This document shows positions 27,468-36,352 of a stretch of DNA of 39,644 nt, one piece after another. The stretch is from positions 1 through 39,644 of the forward strand of contig NZ_JAHBAV010000031.1 of NCBI RefSeq assembly GCF_018390595.1, in the 5' to 3' direction. The stretch's first letter is position 1. Every line of letters begins with the position of its first letter. The DNA comes from Dietzia massiliensis. Lineage in GTDB: Bacteria > Actinomycetota > Actinomycetes > Mycobacteriales > Mycobacteriaceae. The notes below the pieces were generated by a model. That model was not told the DNA's origin and did not search any database. It worked only from the letters and a program-made list of their open reading frames with translations. The position numbers and the translations under genes are program-made.

Positions 27468-27487
27468 CCCGGCGCTCCCCCGCCGGG
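27468..27487 (+). terminator. Hairpin directly after rpsT
   Basis: CCCGGCG (27468-27474) pairs with CGCCGGG (27481-27487) across a 6-nt loop, 6 nt after the rpsT stop. No T-tract follows, so it may act together with the larger hairpin at 27531-27571. Confidence 0.5.
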
Positions 27488-27530
27488 AGCCGCCCAGCCC
27501 CGCGTCAGCGTCACCGACGCGTCGAGGCTC

Positions 27531-27571
27531 CGAGGGCCCACTCCGCACCACGTGCACGGGGTGGGCCCTCG
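27531..27571. terminator. Strong bidirectional hairpin between rpsT and holA
   Basis: The arms 27531-27544 and 27558-27571 form a 14-bp stem with a single G-U pair and a 13-nt loop, the most stable hairpin in the window. It lies between the convergent ends of rpsT and holA and would end transcription from both sides. Confidence 0.7.
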
Positions 27572-27633
27572 TCGTGTGCCCCGCCACCTCGGCCGTGGGA
27601 CACGGACAGGCGCCGGCAGTGGGCGCCCGCCGG

Positions 27634-28608
27634 TCAGAGAGAGGCCAGTGACCCGACCTCGCGCACCGCGCGCTCGAGGGCGTAGTACGGGTTCTCCGCC
27701 CGACCCTTGACCTCGCCGTTGAGCCGCGCGACCACCTGCAGTGCGGTGCCCAGCGTCTCGATGGACCAGTAGCGCGTCTGGGCGGTGACCTTCTTGACCT
27801 TCCACGGCGGCAGGCCCTGCTTGGCCAGCTCTGCCGGCGGGGCACCGCGCTGGGTGCCCACCAGGGCGATCGAGTTCACCGCGTCCGCGAGCGCGTCGGC
27901 GAGCACCACCTCCGGCACCCCGGTGTGCAGCGCCCACTCGAGCGCCTCGATCGCGCCGGCCACGTCCCCGGTCACGGCGCGCTCGGCCACCGTGAACCCG
28001 CTGACGCCCACCACCCCGGAGTGGTAGCGCCGGACGGCTTCCACGTCCACCTTGCCGCCGGTGTCGGCCACGAGCTGCCCGCACGCCGACGCCAGCTGAC
28101 GGAGGTCGGTCCCCACGGCCTCGACCAGTGCTTCGCACGCCTCGGGGGCCACACGCACGTTCAGGCCCCGGAACTCTGACCGCACGAACCCCACCACGTC
28201 CATGTGGCGGGTGAGCTTGCCGGCCGCGTGCTCCTCCGCGCCGGCCTTACGGAGATCCGCCACCAGTGTCTTGGCGCGGCCGCCGCCGGTGTGCTGGACC
28301 ACCAGGACCGTCTCCGGCGGCAGGTCCCGCGCGGCGTCGAGCACCGCGGCCTGGGCGTCCTTGCCCAGTTCCGCGGCGCCGGTGACGACCACGATCCGCG
28401 CCTCGCCGAACAGAGACGGCGAGAGCAGCTCGAACAGCTGCGGGGCCGTCACCTCGGGACCACCCAGCCGGGAGACCACCGGCGGGTCCTGCCCGGCCGG
28501 CGTGGCCGCGCGGACCGCCGAGACGACGCCCGTGGTGGCGCGCTCGGTGAGGAACTCGTCCTCCCCCAACACCAGGTGCAACACAGCGGGTGCGGACCCC
28601 GATGCCAT
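27634..28608 (-). CDS. holA: DNA polymerase III delta subunit
   Basis: A 324-residue clamp-loader subunit that opens the beta sliding clamp. The family start LHLVLGEDEFLTERA, the LLSPSLFGEARIVVVTGAAELGKDA segment and the C-terminal collar domain (YWSIETLGTALQVVARLNGEVKGRAENPYYALERAV) are clear. The ATG at 28608 is chosen for its GAGGAG five bases upstream; the open frame further upstream overlaps the divergent dehydrogenase gene and is not real. Its ortholog in M. tuberculosis (Rv2413c) directly precedes comEC, whereas here about 9 kb of other genes intervene. Confidence 0.94.
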   Translation of the reverse strand: MASGSAPAVLHLVLGEDEFLTERATTGVVSAVRAATPAGQDPPVVSRLGGPEVTAPQLFELLSPSLFGEARIVVVTGAAELGKDAQAAVLDAARDLPPETVLVVQHTGGGRAKTLVADLRKAGAEEHAAGKLTRHMDVVGFVRSEFRGLNVRVAPEACEALVEAVGTDLRQLASACGQLVADTGGKVDVEAVRRYHSGVVGVSGFTVAERAVTGDVAGAIEALEWALHTGVPEVVLADALADAVNSIALVGTQRGAPPAELAKQGLPPWKVKKVTAQTRYWSIETLGTALQVVARLNGEVKGRAENPYYALERAVREVGSLASL

Positions 28609-28617
28609 CTGCGCTCC

Positions 28618-28641
28618 TCGTCGTCGTCCTCGTCGTCGTCG
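28618..28641. repeat. CGT/TCG trinucleotide run upstream of holA
   Basis: A run of CGT triplets interrupted once by CCT, within the 177-bp divergent gap between holA and the first dehydrogenase gene. The rest of this gap shows only the GGAAGGTAGG ribosome binding site of the downstream gene. Confidence 0.7.
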
Positions 28642-28785
28642 TGCCCCGTCATCGTGCCACGCGCCTCCGACCGGTCGCCCGCTCCCCGGCCCGTGGCTAC
28701 GTTGGGGCACCGAGGCCACCCCGACGGGCGACGCCGAGGCGTCGCCCCGGGCGCGCGGAATCACACCCGACCCGGAAGGTAGGAC

Positions 28786-29709
28786 ATGAGCCAGAACCAG
28801 GACACCCACACCACCCGGACCGACCAGCTGACGTTCCAGAACCCCGTCACGCGGTACCCCACCATCGAGCCGCCGGTCCAGCACCAGCCCGAGCCGGGCC
28901 TGGGCGCCGACCTCGAGCCGCGCGCCGACGTCGGCGAGCACTCCTACCGGGGTACCGGTCGGCTCACCGGCCGCAGGGCCCTCATCACCGGCGGTGACTC
29001 CGGAATCGGCGCCGCGGTGGCCATCGCCTTCGCCCGCGAGGGCGCCGACGTGGCCATCCACCACCTGCCCGCCGAGGAGGCCGACGCCCGCGCCGTCGCG
29101 GAGATCATCGAGCGCGAGGGACGCACGGTGGCGCTCCTGCCCGGCGACCTCACCGACCGCACGTTCTGCGAGGGCCTCGCCGATACCGCGGCGGAGCAGC
29201 TCGGCGGGCTCGACATCCTCGTGAACAACGCGGGCAAGCAGGTCGTGGCCCCGGACCTCGAGGACCTGCCCGACGACCAACTCACCGACACCTACGGGGT
29301 GAACATCATCGGGATGGTCCGCGTGACCAAGGGCGCGCTGCGGCACCTCGAGCCCGGGTCGACGCTCATCAACACCACCTCGGTGGTGGCGTACATGCCC
29401 GCGCCGAACCTGCTGGACTACTCCTCGACCAAGGCGGCGATCAACAACTTCACCAAGGGCCTCGCGCAGCAGCTCGCACCCAAGGGCATCCGCGTCAACG
29501 CCGTCGCGCCCGGCCCCATCTGGACGCCTCTACAGGTGTCGGACGGCCAGGAGAAGCAGGACCTGCCGGAGTTCGGCACCTCCACCCCGCTCGGCCGCGC
29601 CGGGCAGCCCACCGAGCTCGCGCCCGCCTACGTGTTCCTCGCGTCGCCGGAGTCGAGCTACGTGGTCGGCGAGACGCTCGCGGTGACCGGCGGCATGCCG
29701 ACGCCCTAG
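28786..29709 (+). CDS. Short-chain dehydrogenase/reductase, YghA/general stress protein 39 type
   Basis: A 307-residue NAD(P)-dependent oxidoreductase. After a 60-residue N-terminal extension typical of the YghA/GSP39 group (PVTRYPTIEPPVQ.. and GEHSYRGTGRLTGRRALITGG) comes the cofactor motif GGDSGIG, then VNNAG, and the catalytic Tyr-Lys in DYSSTKAAI, with NTTS providing the Ser. The tail VGETLAVTGGMPTP is the usual SDR end. Members of this subgroup are stress-induced in Bacillus and reduce carbonyls; the substrate is unknown. GGAAGGTAGG precedes the ATG. It is divergent from holA and convergent with the second SDR gene. Confidence 0.92.
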   Translation: MSQNQDTHTTRTDQLTFQNPVTRYPTIEPPVQHQPEPGLGADLEPRADVGEHSYRGTGRLTGRRALITGGDSGIGAAVAIAFAREGADVAIHHLPAEEADARAVAEIIEREGRTVALLPGDLTDRTFCEGLADTAAEQLGGLDILVNNAGKQVVAPDLEDLPDDQLTDTYGVNIIGMVRVTKGALRHLEPGSTLINTTSVVAYMPAPNLLDYSSTKAAINNFTKGLAQQLAPKGIRVNAVAPGPIWTPLQVSDGQEKQDLPEFGTSTPLGRAGQPTELAPAYVFLASPESSYVVGETLAVTGGMPTP

Positions 29710-29732
29710 CGCGGCCGCGAAGCGCTCCGCGG

Positions 29733-29780
29733 CGCGGCCTCACGGGGGCGCGGCCTCACGGGGGCGCGGCCTCACGGGCG
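29733..29780. repeat. Three 16-bp tandem repeats between two SDR genes
   Basis: Three copies with period 16 (CGCGGCCTCACGGGGG at 29733 and 29749, and 29765 ending GGGCG) lie between the convergent SDR genes. The stop codon of the second SDR gene (29774-29772) is inside the third copy, so the repeats look like duplications of that gene's end. Confidence 0.85.
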
Positions 29781-30701
29781 GCGCTCGCCGTCCTCCATCA
29801 CCATCCGCTCGCGGGTGTCGCCGTGCACCTCGGTCCCCTCCGCGATCGGCTCGTGGAGGGCGCCCGAGGTGTCCGGGGCGGGCGTGCCCTTGCCGATCTC
29901 CGACTCCGAGAGCTTGCCGGAGAACCGCTCGGTGAGCTCCTTGAACAGCCGGTGCGAGGCGTGGGAGCCGCGCGCCTTGGGGCCGACCGGCTGCTCCTGC
30001 TGCGGGTCGACGCACGCGTCGACGATCGCGTCGACGACGATGTCCGGGTCGTCCATCGCCGCCAGCCTCGGCGCGTGGCCGGTGTAGTTGCCCACGTGGT
30101 CCCACCAGGGCGTGTCGGCCGCCCACGGCAGGATGGTGCCGACCTTGATCGTCTCGTGCAGTCCGGCGAGCCGCAGCTCCTCGTTGAGCGAGCGGCCCAG
30201 GCTCGTGATGCCGGCCTTCACCGCGGCGTAGCTGGCCTGGTACGCGAGCGGCACCTCGCCGGCGACCGAGCTGACATTGACCAACACGCCCTCGCCGCGA
30301 TCGACGAACCGGCGCAGCGCCACGTGGGCGCCGGTCATCATCCCCTTGAGGTCCACGTCGACGAGCCGCGCGTGGTCGGCGAGCGGGATCTCCCAGAACA
30401 GGCCCATGACGCCGACCGCGGCGTTGTTGACCCAGACGTCGATGTGCCCGAACCGGTCCTCGGCGGCCGTCGCGAGCCGCTCGACCGCGTCGGCGTCGCT
30501 GACGTCGGTGGGCACCGCCAGCGCGGTGCCGCCGGAGTCGGTGATCTGCGCGACCACCTCGTCGAGGACGCCCGGGCGTCGGGCGGCGACGACGACGTGG
30601 GCGCCCAGCTCACCCAGCTTCAGCGCCGTGCCGCGGCCGAATCCGCTCGAGGCGCCCGTCACCACGACCGTCCGTCCTGCCAGGTCTTCCCGCTTGCTCA
30701 T
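29772..30701 (-). CDS. Short-chain dehydrogenase/reductase, classical type with extended C terminus
   Basis: A 309-residue SDR. The cofactor motif is GASSGFG (TGxxxGxG), followed by VNNAAVG, a catalytic Ser in VSSVAG and Tyr-Lys in SYAAVKAGI. After about residue 240 it has a polar C-terminal extension (HRLFKELTERFSGKLSESEIGKGTPAPDTSGALHEP) as found in membrane-free SDRs often encoded with stress or lipid genes. Substrate unknown. GGGGGCAGGA precedes the ATG. It is divergent from xdhC across 135 bp. Confidence 0.9.
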   Translation of the reverse strand: MSKREDLAGRTVVVTGASSGFGRGTALKLGELGAHVVVAARRPGVLDEVVAQITDSGGTALAVPTDVSDADAVERLATAAEDRFGHIDVWVNNAAVGVMGLFWEIPLADHARLVDVDLKGMMTGAHVALRRFVDRGEGVLVNVSSVAGEVPLAYQASYAAVKAGITSLGRSLNEELRLAGLHETIKVGTILPWAADTPWWDHVGNYTGHAPRLAAMDDPDIVVDAIVDACVDPQQEQPVGPKARGSHASHRLFKELTERFSGKLSESEIGKGTPAPDTSGALHEPIAEGTEVHGDTRERMVMEDGERRP

Positions 30702-30773
30702 TCCTGCCCCCTGAGGGTCGGCGACGTCGGGATCCGTTCTCGCGGTTCATGGTCCACCGCGTGCGCTGGCCGT

Positions 30774-30804
30774 GCATCCGGTCAGTGGCCCGGGCAGCGG
30801 ATGC
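30774..30804. promoter_or_regulatory. Perfect 7-bp inverted repeat upstream of xdhC
   Basis: GCATCCG (30774-30780) and CGGATGC (30798-30804) are exact inverted copies separated by 17 bp, 20 bp upstream of the -10-like GATACT (30824-30829) that ends 7 nt before the xdhC GTG. It may be an operator for the xdhC-mocA operon or the divergent SDR gene. Confidence 0.35.
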
Positions 30805-30836
30805 GGCGGCTCGCGGGGCTCGCGATACTGGGCGGC

Positions 30837-31961
30837 GTGGATCTCGTGCTCGACGCCGTGCGGCGGTGGCGCCGCGACGGGACGCCGTGTGCCCTTGCCC
30901 GGGTCGTCCACACCGGGGGCTCGGCGCCCCTGCCGGCGGGTGCCGCGATGGCGGTCGCCGCCACCGGTGACGTCGTCGGCGGGGTCTCGGGCGGCTGCGT
31001 GGACGGGACCGTGTTCGAGCTGTGCCGGCAGGTCCTCGACGACGGTCGCCCCGCCCTGGCGCGGTTCGACGGGTCCGACGGCTCCCCGCTCTCCGAGGGG
31101 CCGACGTGCGGCGGGACGTCAGAGGTCTTCGTCCAGCCCGTCGACGCCGCGGGCCATACGCTGCTGGGCCGTCTCGACGAGCTGCTGCGTGGCCGAGAAC
31201 CCGTCGTCCTGGCGACCGCGCTGACGGGCGACCGCGCCGGCACGCACCTGCTCGTCGGAGCCGACGGCGCCGAGGGCTCCCTCGGCGACGACGACCTCGA
31301 CCGGCGCATCGCCCGCCTCGCGGCCGGACACCTCGGCCGGGCCGGCGCGATCACGATCGACCTCGACGGCCGCGCCAGCCCCGACGAGGACGGCCACCAC
31401 GACGGCCCGGACCGGGAAGGCGACCCGGTGGCCCGCGTCCTACTGCACTCCTTCGCCTCCCCCACCCTGCTGGTCTTCGGCGCCAGCGCGTTCGGCGAGG
31501 CACTGAGCCGCGTCGGCGCGATGCTCGGTTACCGGGTGGTGGTCTGCGACGCCCGACCCGCGCTGAACGGGCCGGAACGGTTCCCCGACGCCCACGAGGT
31601 CGTCACCCGGTGGCCGCACGACCACCTGGCCTCGGTGCCCGTCGACGAGACCACGGCCATCTGCGTGCTCACGCACGACCACAAGTTCGACATCCCGCTC
31701 CTGAGCGCCGCTCTGCGCGGCCGCGCGGGATTCGTCGGGGCGATGGGCAGCCGACGCGTCCACGCCGAGCGCCTGGAGTTGTTGCGGGCCGAGGGCCTCA
31801 CCGAGAGCGAGCTGGCACGACTACGCTCCCCCATCGGCCTGGACCTCGGTGCGCGCACTGCCGAGGAGACGGCGTTGTCGATCGCCGCCGAACTCGTCGC
31901 GCACCGGCGCGGCGGCTCCGGCGCCCCGCTGTCCGGGCTCGACGTGGCGATACACCGGTGA
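30837..31961 (+). CDS. xdhC: XdhC/CoxI-family molybdenum cofactor insertion protein
   Basis: A 374-residue chaperone that binds molybdopterin cofactor, allows its sulfuration and inserts it into xanthine dehydrogenase-type enzymes. The N-terminal XdhC_CoxI domain shows HTGGSAPLPAGAAMAV, GGVSGGCVDG and TCGGTSEVFVQP; the C-terminal Rossmann domain shows LLVFGASAFGEALSRVGAMLGYRVVVCDARP and the FVGAMGSRRVHAERLELL end. The GTG at 30837 aligns with the usual family start (VLDAVRRWR); an in-frame ATG at 30801 overlaps the inverted repeat and is less likely. It overlaps mocA by a GTGA and converges on the oxidoreductase genes it should serve. Confidence 0.92.
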   Translation: MDLVLDAVRRWRRDGTPCALARVVHTGGSAPLPAGAAMAVAATGDVVGGVSGGCVDGTVFELCRQVLDDGRPALARFDGSDGSPLSEGPTCGGTSEVFVQPVDAAGHTLLGRLDELLRGREPVVLATALTGDRAGTHLLVGADGAEGSLGDDDLDRRIARLAAGHLGRAGAITIDLDGRASPDEDGHHDGPDREGDPVARVLLHSFASPTLLVFGASAFGEALSRVGAMLGYRVVVCDARPALNGPERFPDAHEVVTRWPHDHLASVPVDETTAICVLTHDHKFDIPLLSAALRGRAGFVGAMGSRRVHAERLELLRAEGLTESELARLRSPIGLDLGARTAEETALSIAAELVAHRRGGSGAPLSGLDVAIHR

Positions 31962-32515
31962 CCGGGCTCGTCCTCGCGGCCGGGGCCGGCCGGCGCTTCG
32001 GCCGCCCCAAGGCCCTGGTCGAGCTCCACGGCACGCGGCTCGTCGACCGCGCCGTGGCCCTGCTCCGCGAAGGCGGGTGCGATCGCGTCGTCGTGGTCAG
32101 CGGTGCGGTCGAACTCGCCGTGCCGGGCGCCGAGGTGGTGCCCAATCCGCTGTGGGAGACGGGGATGGGGTCGTCGCTCCGCGCCGGGCTCACGGCGATC
32201 GGCGGGGACGACGTCGTGGTGGTGCCCGTGGACATGCCCTGGCTCGGTGCGGAGGCGGTCCGCCGCGTCGCCGCCGCCGGGTCCTCGCTGGCGGTCGCGA
32301 CCTACGGCGGAATCCGAGCCCACCCGGTCCTCCTCGGCGCCGACCACCACGCGGGCGTCATCGACTCGGCGTCCGGCGACGCCGGGGCCCGTCACTACCT
32401 CCGGGCGCACTCCCACCTGGTCACGGAGGTCCCCTGCGACGGCACGGGGTCGCCGCGCGACGTCGACCGGCCGGAGGATCTGGCGTCCGCGACCGGCGAC
32501 CACCGCGCCCGCTGA
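31958..32515 (+). CDS. mocA: Molybdenum cofactor nucleotidyltransferase (MocA-like)
   Basis: A 185-residue NTP transferase of the MobA/MocA family, which attaches CMP (MocA) or GMP (MobA) to molybdopterin. The signature LAAGAGRRFGRPKALVEL is at the start and the metal-binding VPVDMPWL in the middle. Position behind xdhC and next to a PaoABC-like enzyme, which uses the cytosine dinucleotide form, favours MocA; the sequence alone does not separate it safely from MobA. It starts with GTG in a GTGA overlap with xdhC. Confidence 0.85.
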   Translation: MTGLVLAAGAGRRFGRPKALVELHGTRLVDRAVALLREGGCDRVVVVSGAVELAVPGAEVVPNPLWETGMGSSLRAGLTAIGGDDVVVVPVDMPWLGAEAVRRVAAAGSSLAVATYGGIRAHPVLLGADHHAGVIDSASGDAGARHYLRAHSHLVTEVPCDGTGSPRDVDRPEDLASATGDHRAR

Positions 32516-32527
32516 GCCCCGCTTGAC

Positions 32528-32542
32528 CGGCGGTCGCCGCCG
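32528..32542. terminator. Small hairpin between convergent mocA and paoC genes
   Basis: CGGCGG (32528-32533) pairs with CCGCCG (32537-32542) across a 3-nt loop in the 30-bp convergent gap. No T-tract. It may serve as a terminator for both operons. Confidence 0.4.
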
Positions 32543-32545
32543 CGC

Positions 32546-34644
32546 CTACTGATCGACCGGAAGATACTCCAGCAGCGCGTCGGCGTGGACGGGCAGGTCG
32601 CGGATGCGCGCACCGGTGGCGTTGTGGATCGCGTTGACCACGGCGGCCGCGCTGCCGACGTTGCCGATCTCCCCCGCCCCTCGCGTGCCCATCGGGGTCG
32701 CGAACTCGTCGACCTCGTCCAGCCAGACCGCGTCGATGTCGGTGGCGTCGGCGTGGGTGGGCACGTGGTAGTCCGCTAGGTTCTGGGTGACGACGTGGCC
32801 GAACCGGGTGTCGCGGACGCTCTGCTCGTGCAGCGCCATGGACAGCCCGAAGGTCATGCCGCCGATGAACTGCGACCGCACGGTACGGGGATTGACGACC
32901 CGGCCGATCGAGAACACGCCGAGCATCCGTGGCACCCGGATCTCGCCGGTGTCGGCGTCCACGCGGACCTCCGCGAAGTGGGCGCCGAACGAGATCGCAC
33001 GATAGCGCTCGAGCTCGGGGTTGTCGCCGGCGGCGGCGGTGGTCTCCGCACCCGCCGGCGGGTCGTCGCCGTACCGCGTCCGGAACCGCCCGGCCGCGGC
33101 GAAGATGGCCGACCCCCACGACGAGATGCCGGACGAGCCGCCGGCAACGGTGGCGTACGGCAGGGCGGTGTCGCCGATCTCCAGGGTGATGGCCTCGGCG
33201 GGGACCCCGAGGGCGTCCGCGGCGACCAGGGTGAGCGCGGTCCACGTGCCGGTGCCGATGTCCACGGCGCCGACCTGCACGCGGTAGCGGCCGCCGCCCT
33301 CCGCGCGGATCGTGGCCTGCGACCCGGGCTGCACCATGTGCGGGTACGCGGCGCTGGCGACGCCGTAGCCGACCAGCCAGCGACCGTCCCGGCGGGACGC
33401 CGGTGTCGCGGGGCGCTCGGACCACCCGAAGCGCTCGGCGCCCTCGCGCAGGCAGTCGACCAGACGCCGCGAGGACCACGGTCTACCGGACTCGGGGTCG
33501 GTCTCCGGGTCGTTGCGCACCCGCAACTCGATCGGGTCGAGCCCGCACGCCTCGGCGAGTTCGTCCATCGCGACCTCGGCCGCGAACGCACCCGGGGCCT
33601 CCCCCGGCGCCCGCATCCAGTACGGGGCCGGCACGTCCAGGGGGACGGCGTGGTGGAAGGTCCGGCGATTGGGCGCGGCGTACATCGAGCGCGACGGCAC
33701 GGCCGACTGCTCGACGAACTCCTTGACCCGCGAACTCTGCGACCACGCCTCGTGGCCGATCGCGGTGAGGCGGCCGTCCGCGTCGGCGGCCAACCGGACC
33801 CGCGAGACCGTCCGCGGGCGGTAACCCACGAAGACGAACATCTGCTGCCGGGTCACCGCATACTTGACGAGTCGGCCCGGCAGATGCATGGCGCCCAGCG
33901 CCGCCGACACGTCGTGGGCGTGCGGCGCGCCCTTGGATCCGAACCCGCCGCCGACGTGCGGGGCGATCACCCGGATCTGCTCTGCCTCCAGCCCGAGGAC
34001 GGGCGCGAGCGTGGAGGCCACGCCGTGCGGGGACTGTGTGGAGTCGTACATGGTCAGCAACGGGCCGTCGGGGTCCCAGTGCGCCGAGACGGCGTGCGGC
34101 TCCATCGGGTTGTTGTGCTCCTCCGGCGTGGAGTAGCTCTGATCCACCACGTGGCCATGCGTCTGCGCGCGGGCGAGCGACGGCCCCATCTCGCCGGTCG
34201 AGGACGCGGGCTCGTAGCCGCCGTTGACCACCTCGGGCTCGTAGACGTCCGGGTGGTCGGTGCGGAAGCCGACGTCGTGGGGCTGCTGGTCGTACTCCAC
34301 CCGCACCAGCGACTGCGCCCACCGGGCCGCCTCCGCCGTCTCGGCCAGGACGAGACCGATCGGTTGGCCGCGGTAGAGCACGTCGGTGTCCTGACATATC
34401 ACGTACTCGCGCTCGGAGGTGTCGGCCAGCCGCGGGGCGTTCCACGGCGTGAGGACGGCCAGCACCCCGGGCTGCGACTCGGCCTCGGAGGTGTCCATCG
34501 AGGTGACGGAGCCGCGCGCGATGGTGGAGGTGACCGGGTGGAGGAACACGGGCTCGCCGGGCCCGGTGTGCTCGAAGGCGTACTGCGCGGTCCCGGTGAC
34601 CTTCGCGGGCCCGTCGAGCCGCGGGGTCGAGGTGCCGATGGCGC

Positions 34645-34648
<4 letters not shown>
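32546..34648 (-). CDS. paoC: Molybdenum cofactor-binding subunit of a PaoABC-type aldehyde oxidoreductase
   Basis: A 700-residue large subunit of the xanthine oxidase family, close to E. coli PaoC/YagR. It holds the active-site molybdenum. Visible elements: PHVGGGFGSKG at 230-240, YWMRAPGEAPGAFAAE at 343-358, GSSGISSWGS at 504-513 and the catalytic Glu660 in TRGAGEIGNVGSAAA. It would oxidise aldehydes to acids, the exact substrate being unknown. It follows the FAD subunit by an ATGA overlap and is last in the operon, opposite the xdhC-mocA genes. Confidence 0.93.
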
Positions 34649-35672
<1,024 letters not shown>

Positions 35673-35676
<4 letters not shown>

Positions 35677-36206
35677 GGTCGGGCCCCTTCCCGGTCGGCG
35701 GGCGCAGAGTCCCGGACCTGCCGGATCGCGGCGACGATGTTCGGGTACGCCGCGCACCGACACAGATTGCCGCTCATCCGTTCCCTGATCTCCTCGTCGG
35801 TCAGCTCGACCTCGGCGTCGAGGTCCTCCGTGACGTGGCTCGGGGTGCCCTGTCCGGCCTCGTCGAGCATCCCCACGACGCTGCACACCTGCCCGGGTGT
35901 GCAGTACCCGCACTGGAACGCGTCGGTGTCGACGAACGCCTGCTGGACCGGATGGAGCCCGTCCTCGGACAATCCGGCCGCCGTGACGACGTCCCGGCCG
36001 TCCTGTGCCACCGCCAGGGACAGGCACGAGGTGACCCGGCGGTCGTCGACCAGCACGGTGCACGAACCGCATTGGCCGTGGTCGCACCCCTTCTTGGGCG
36101 AGTAGTTGCCGATCCGATCGCGCAGCGCGTCCAGCAGCGTGGTCCGCGTGTCCACCGTGACCTCGTGCTGCGCGCCGTCGACCCGAAGCGTGATGCGCAT
36201 CTCCAT
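35673..36206 (-). CDS. paoA: [2Fe-2S] subunit of the PaoABC-type aldehyde oxidoreductase
   Basis: A 177-residue small subunit with two [2Fe-2S] clusters: a plant-ferredoxin-like set Cys41, Cys46, Cys49 and Cys61 (GCDHGQCGSC) and the helical-domain set Cys99, Cys102, Cys149 and Cys151 (CGYC and CRC). E. coli PaoA carries a Tat signal for export of the complex; no such signal is seen here, so the enzyme is probably cytoplasmic. The ATG follows a TACAGT box by 6 nt (leaderless). First gene of the operon, divergent from recQ. Confidence 0.93.
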
Positions 36207-36218
36207 GAGCCGACTGTA
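36207..36218 (-). promoter_or_regulatory. -10 box TACAGT, leaderless start of the oxidoreductase operon
   Basis: TACAGT on the minus strand (36218-36213) ends 6 nt before the paoA ATG at 36206; the spacer CGGCTC has no ribosome binding site. The remainder of the 146-bp divergent gap holds a TACCCT (36289-36294) that could start recQ transcription near 36301. Confidence 0.5.
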
Positions 36219-36352
36219 AGTGCGCCCGTGGGGTGGGCGCGACCGGTCGGCGGGAGCCGCGCGCGGTGGCCGATGCCCGGCCTGCGCTTACCCTCGGGGG
36301 TCCGGGACCATCCCACCGCGGGCCGCCCGACCGCGACGGAGAGGACGCACAC

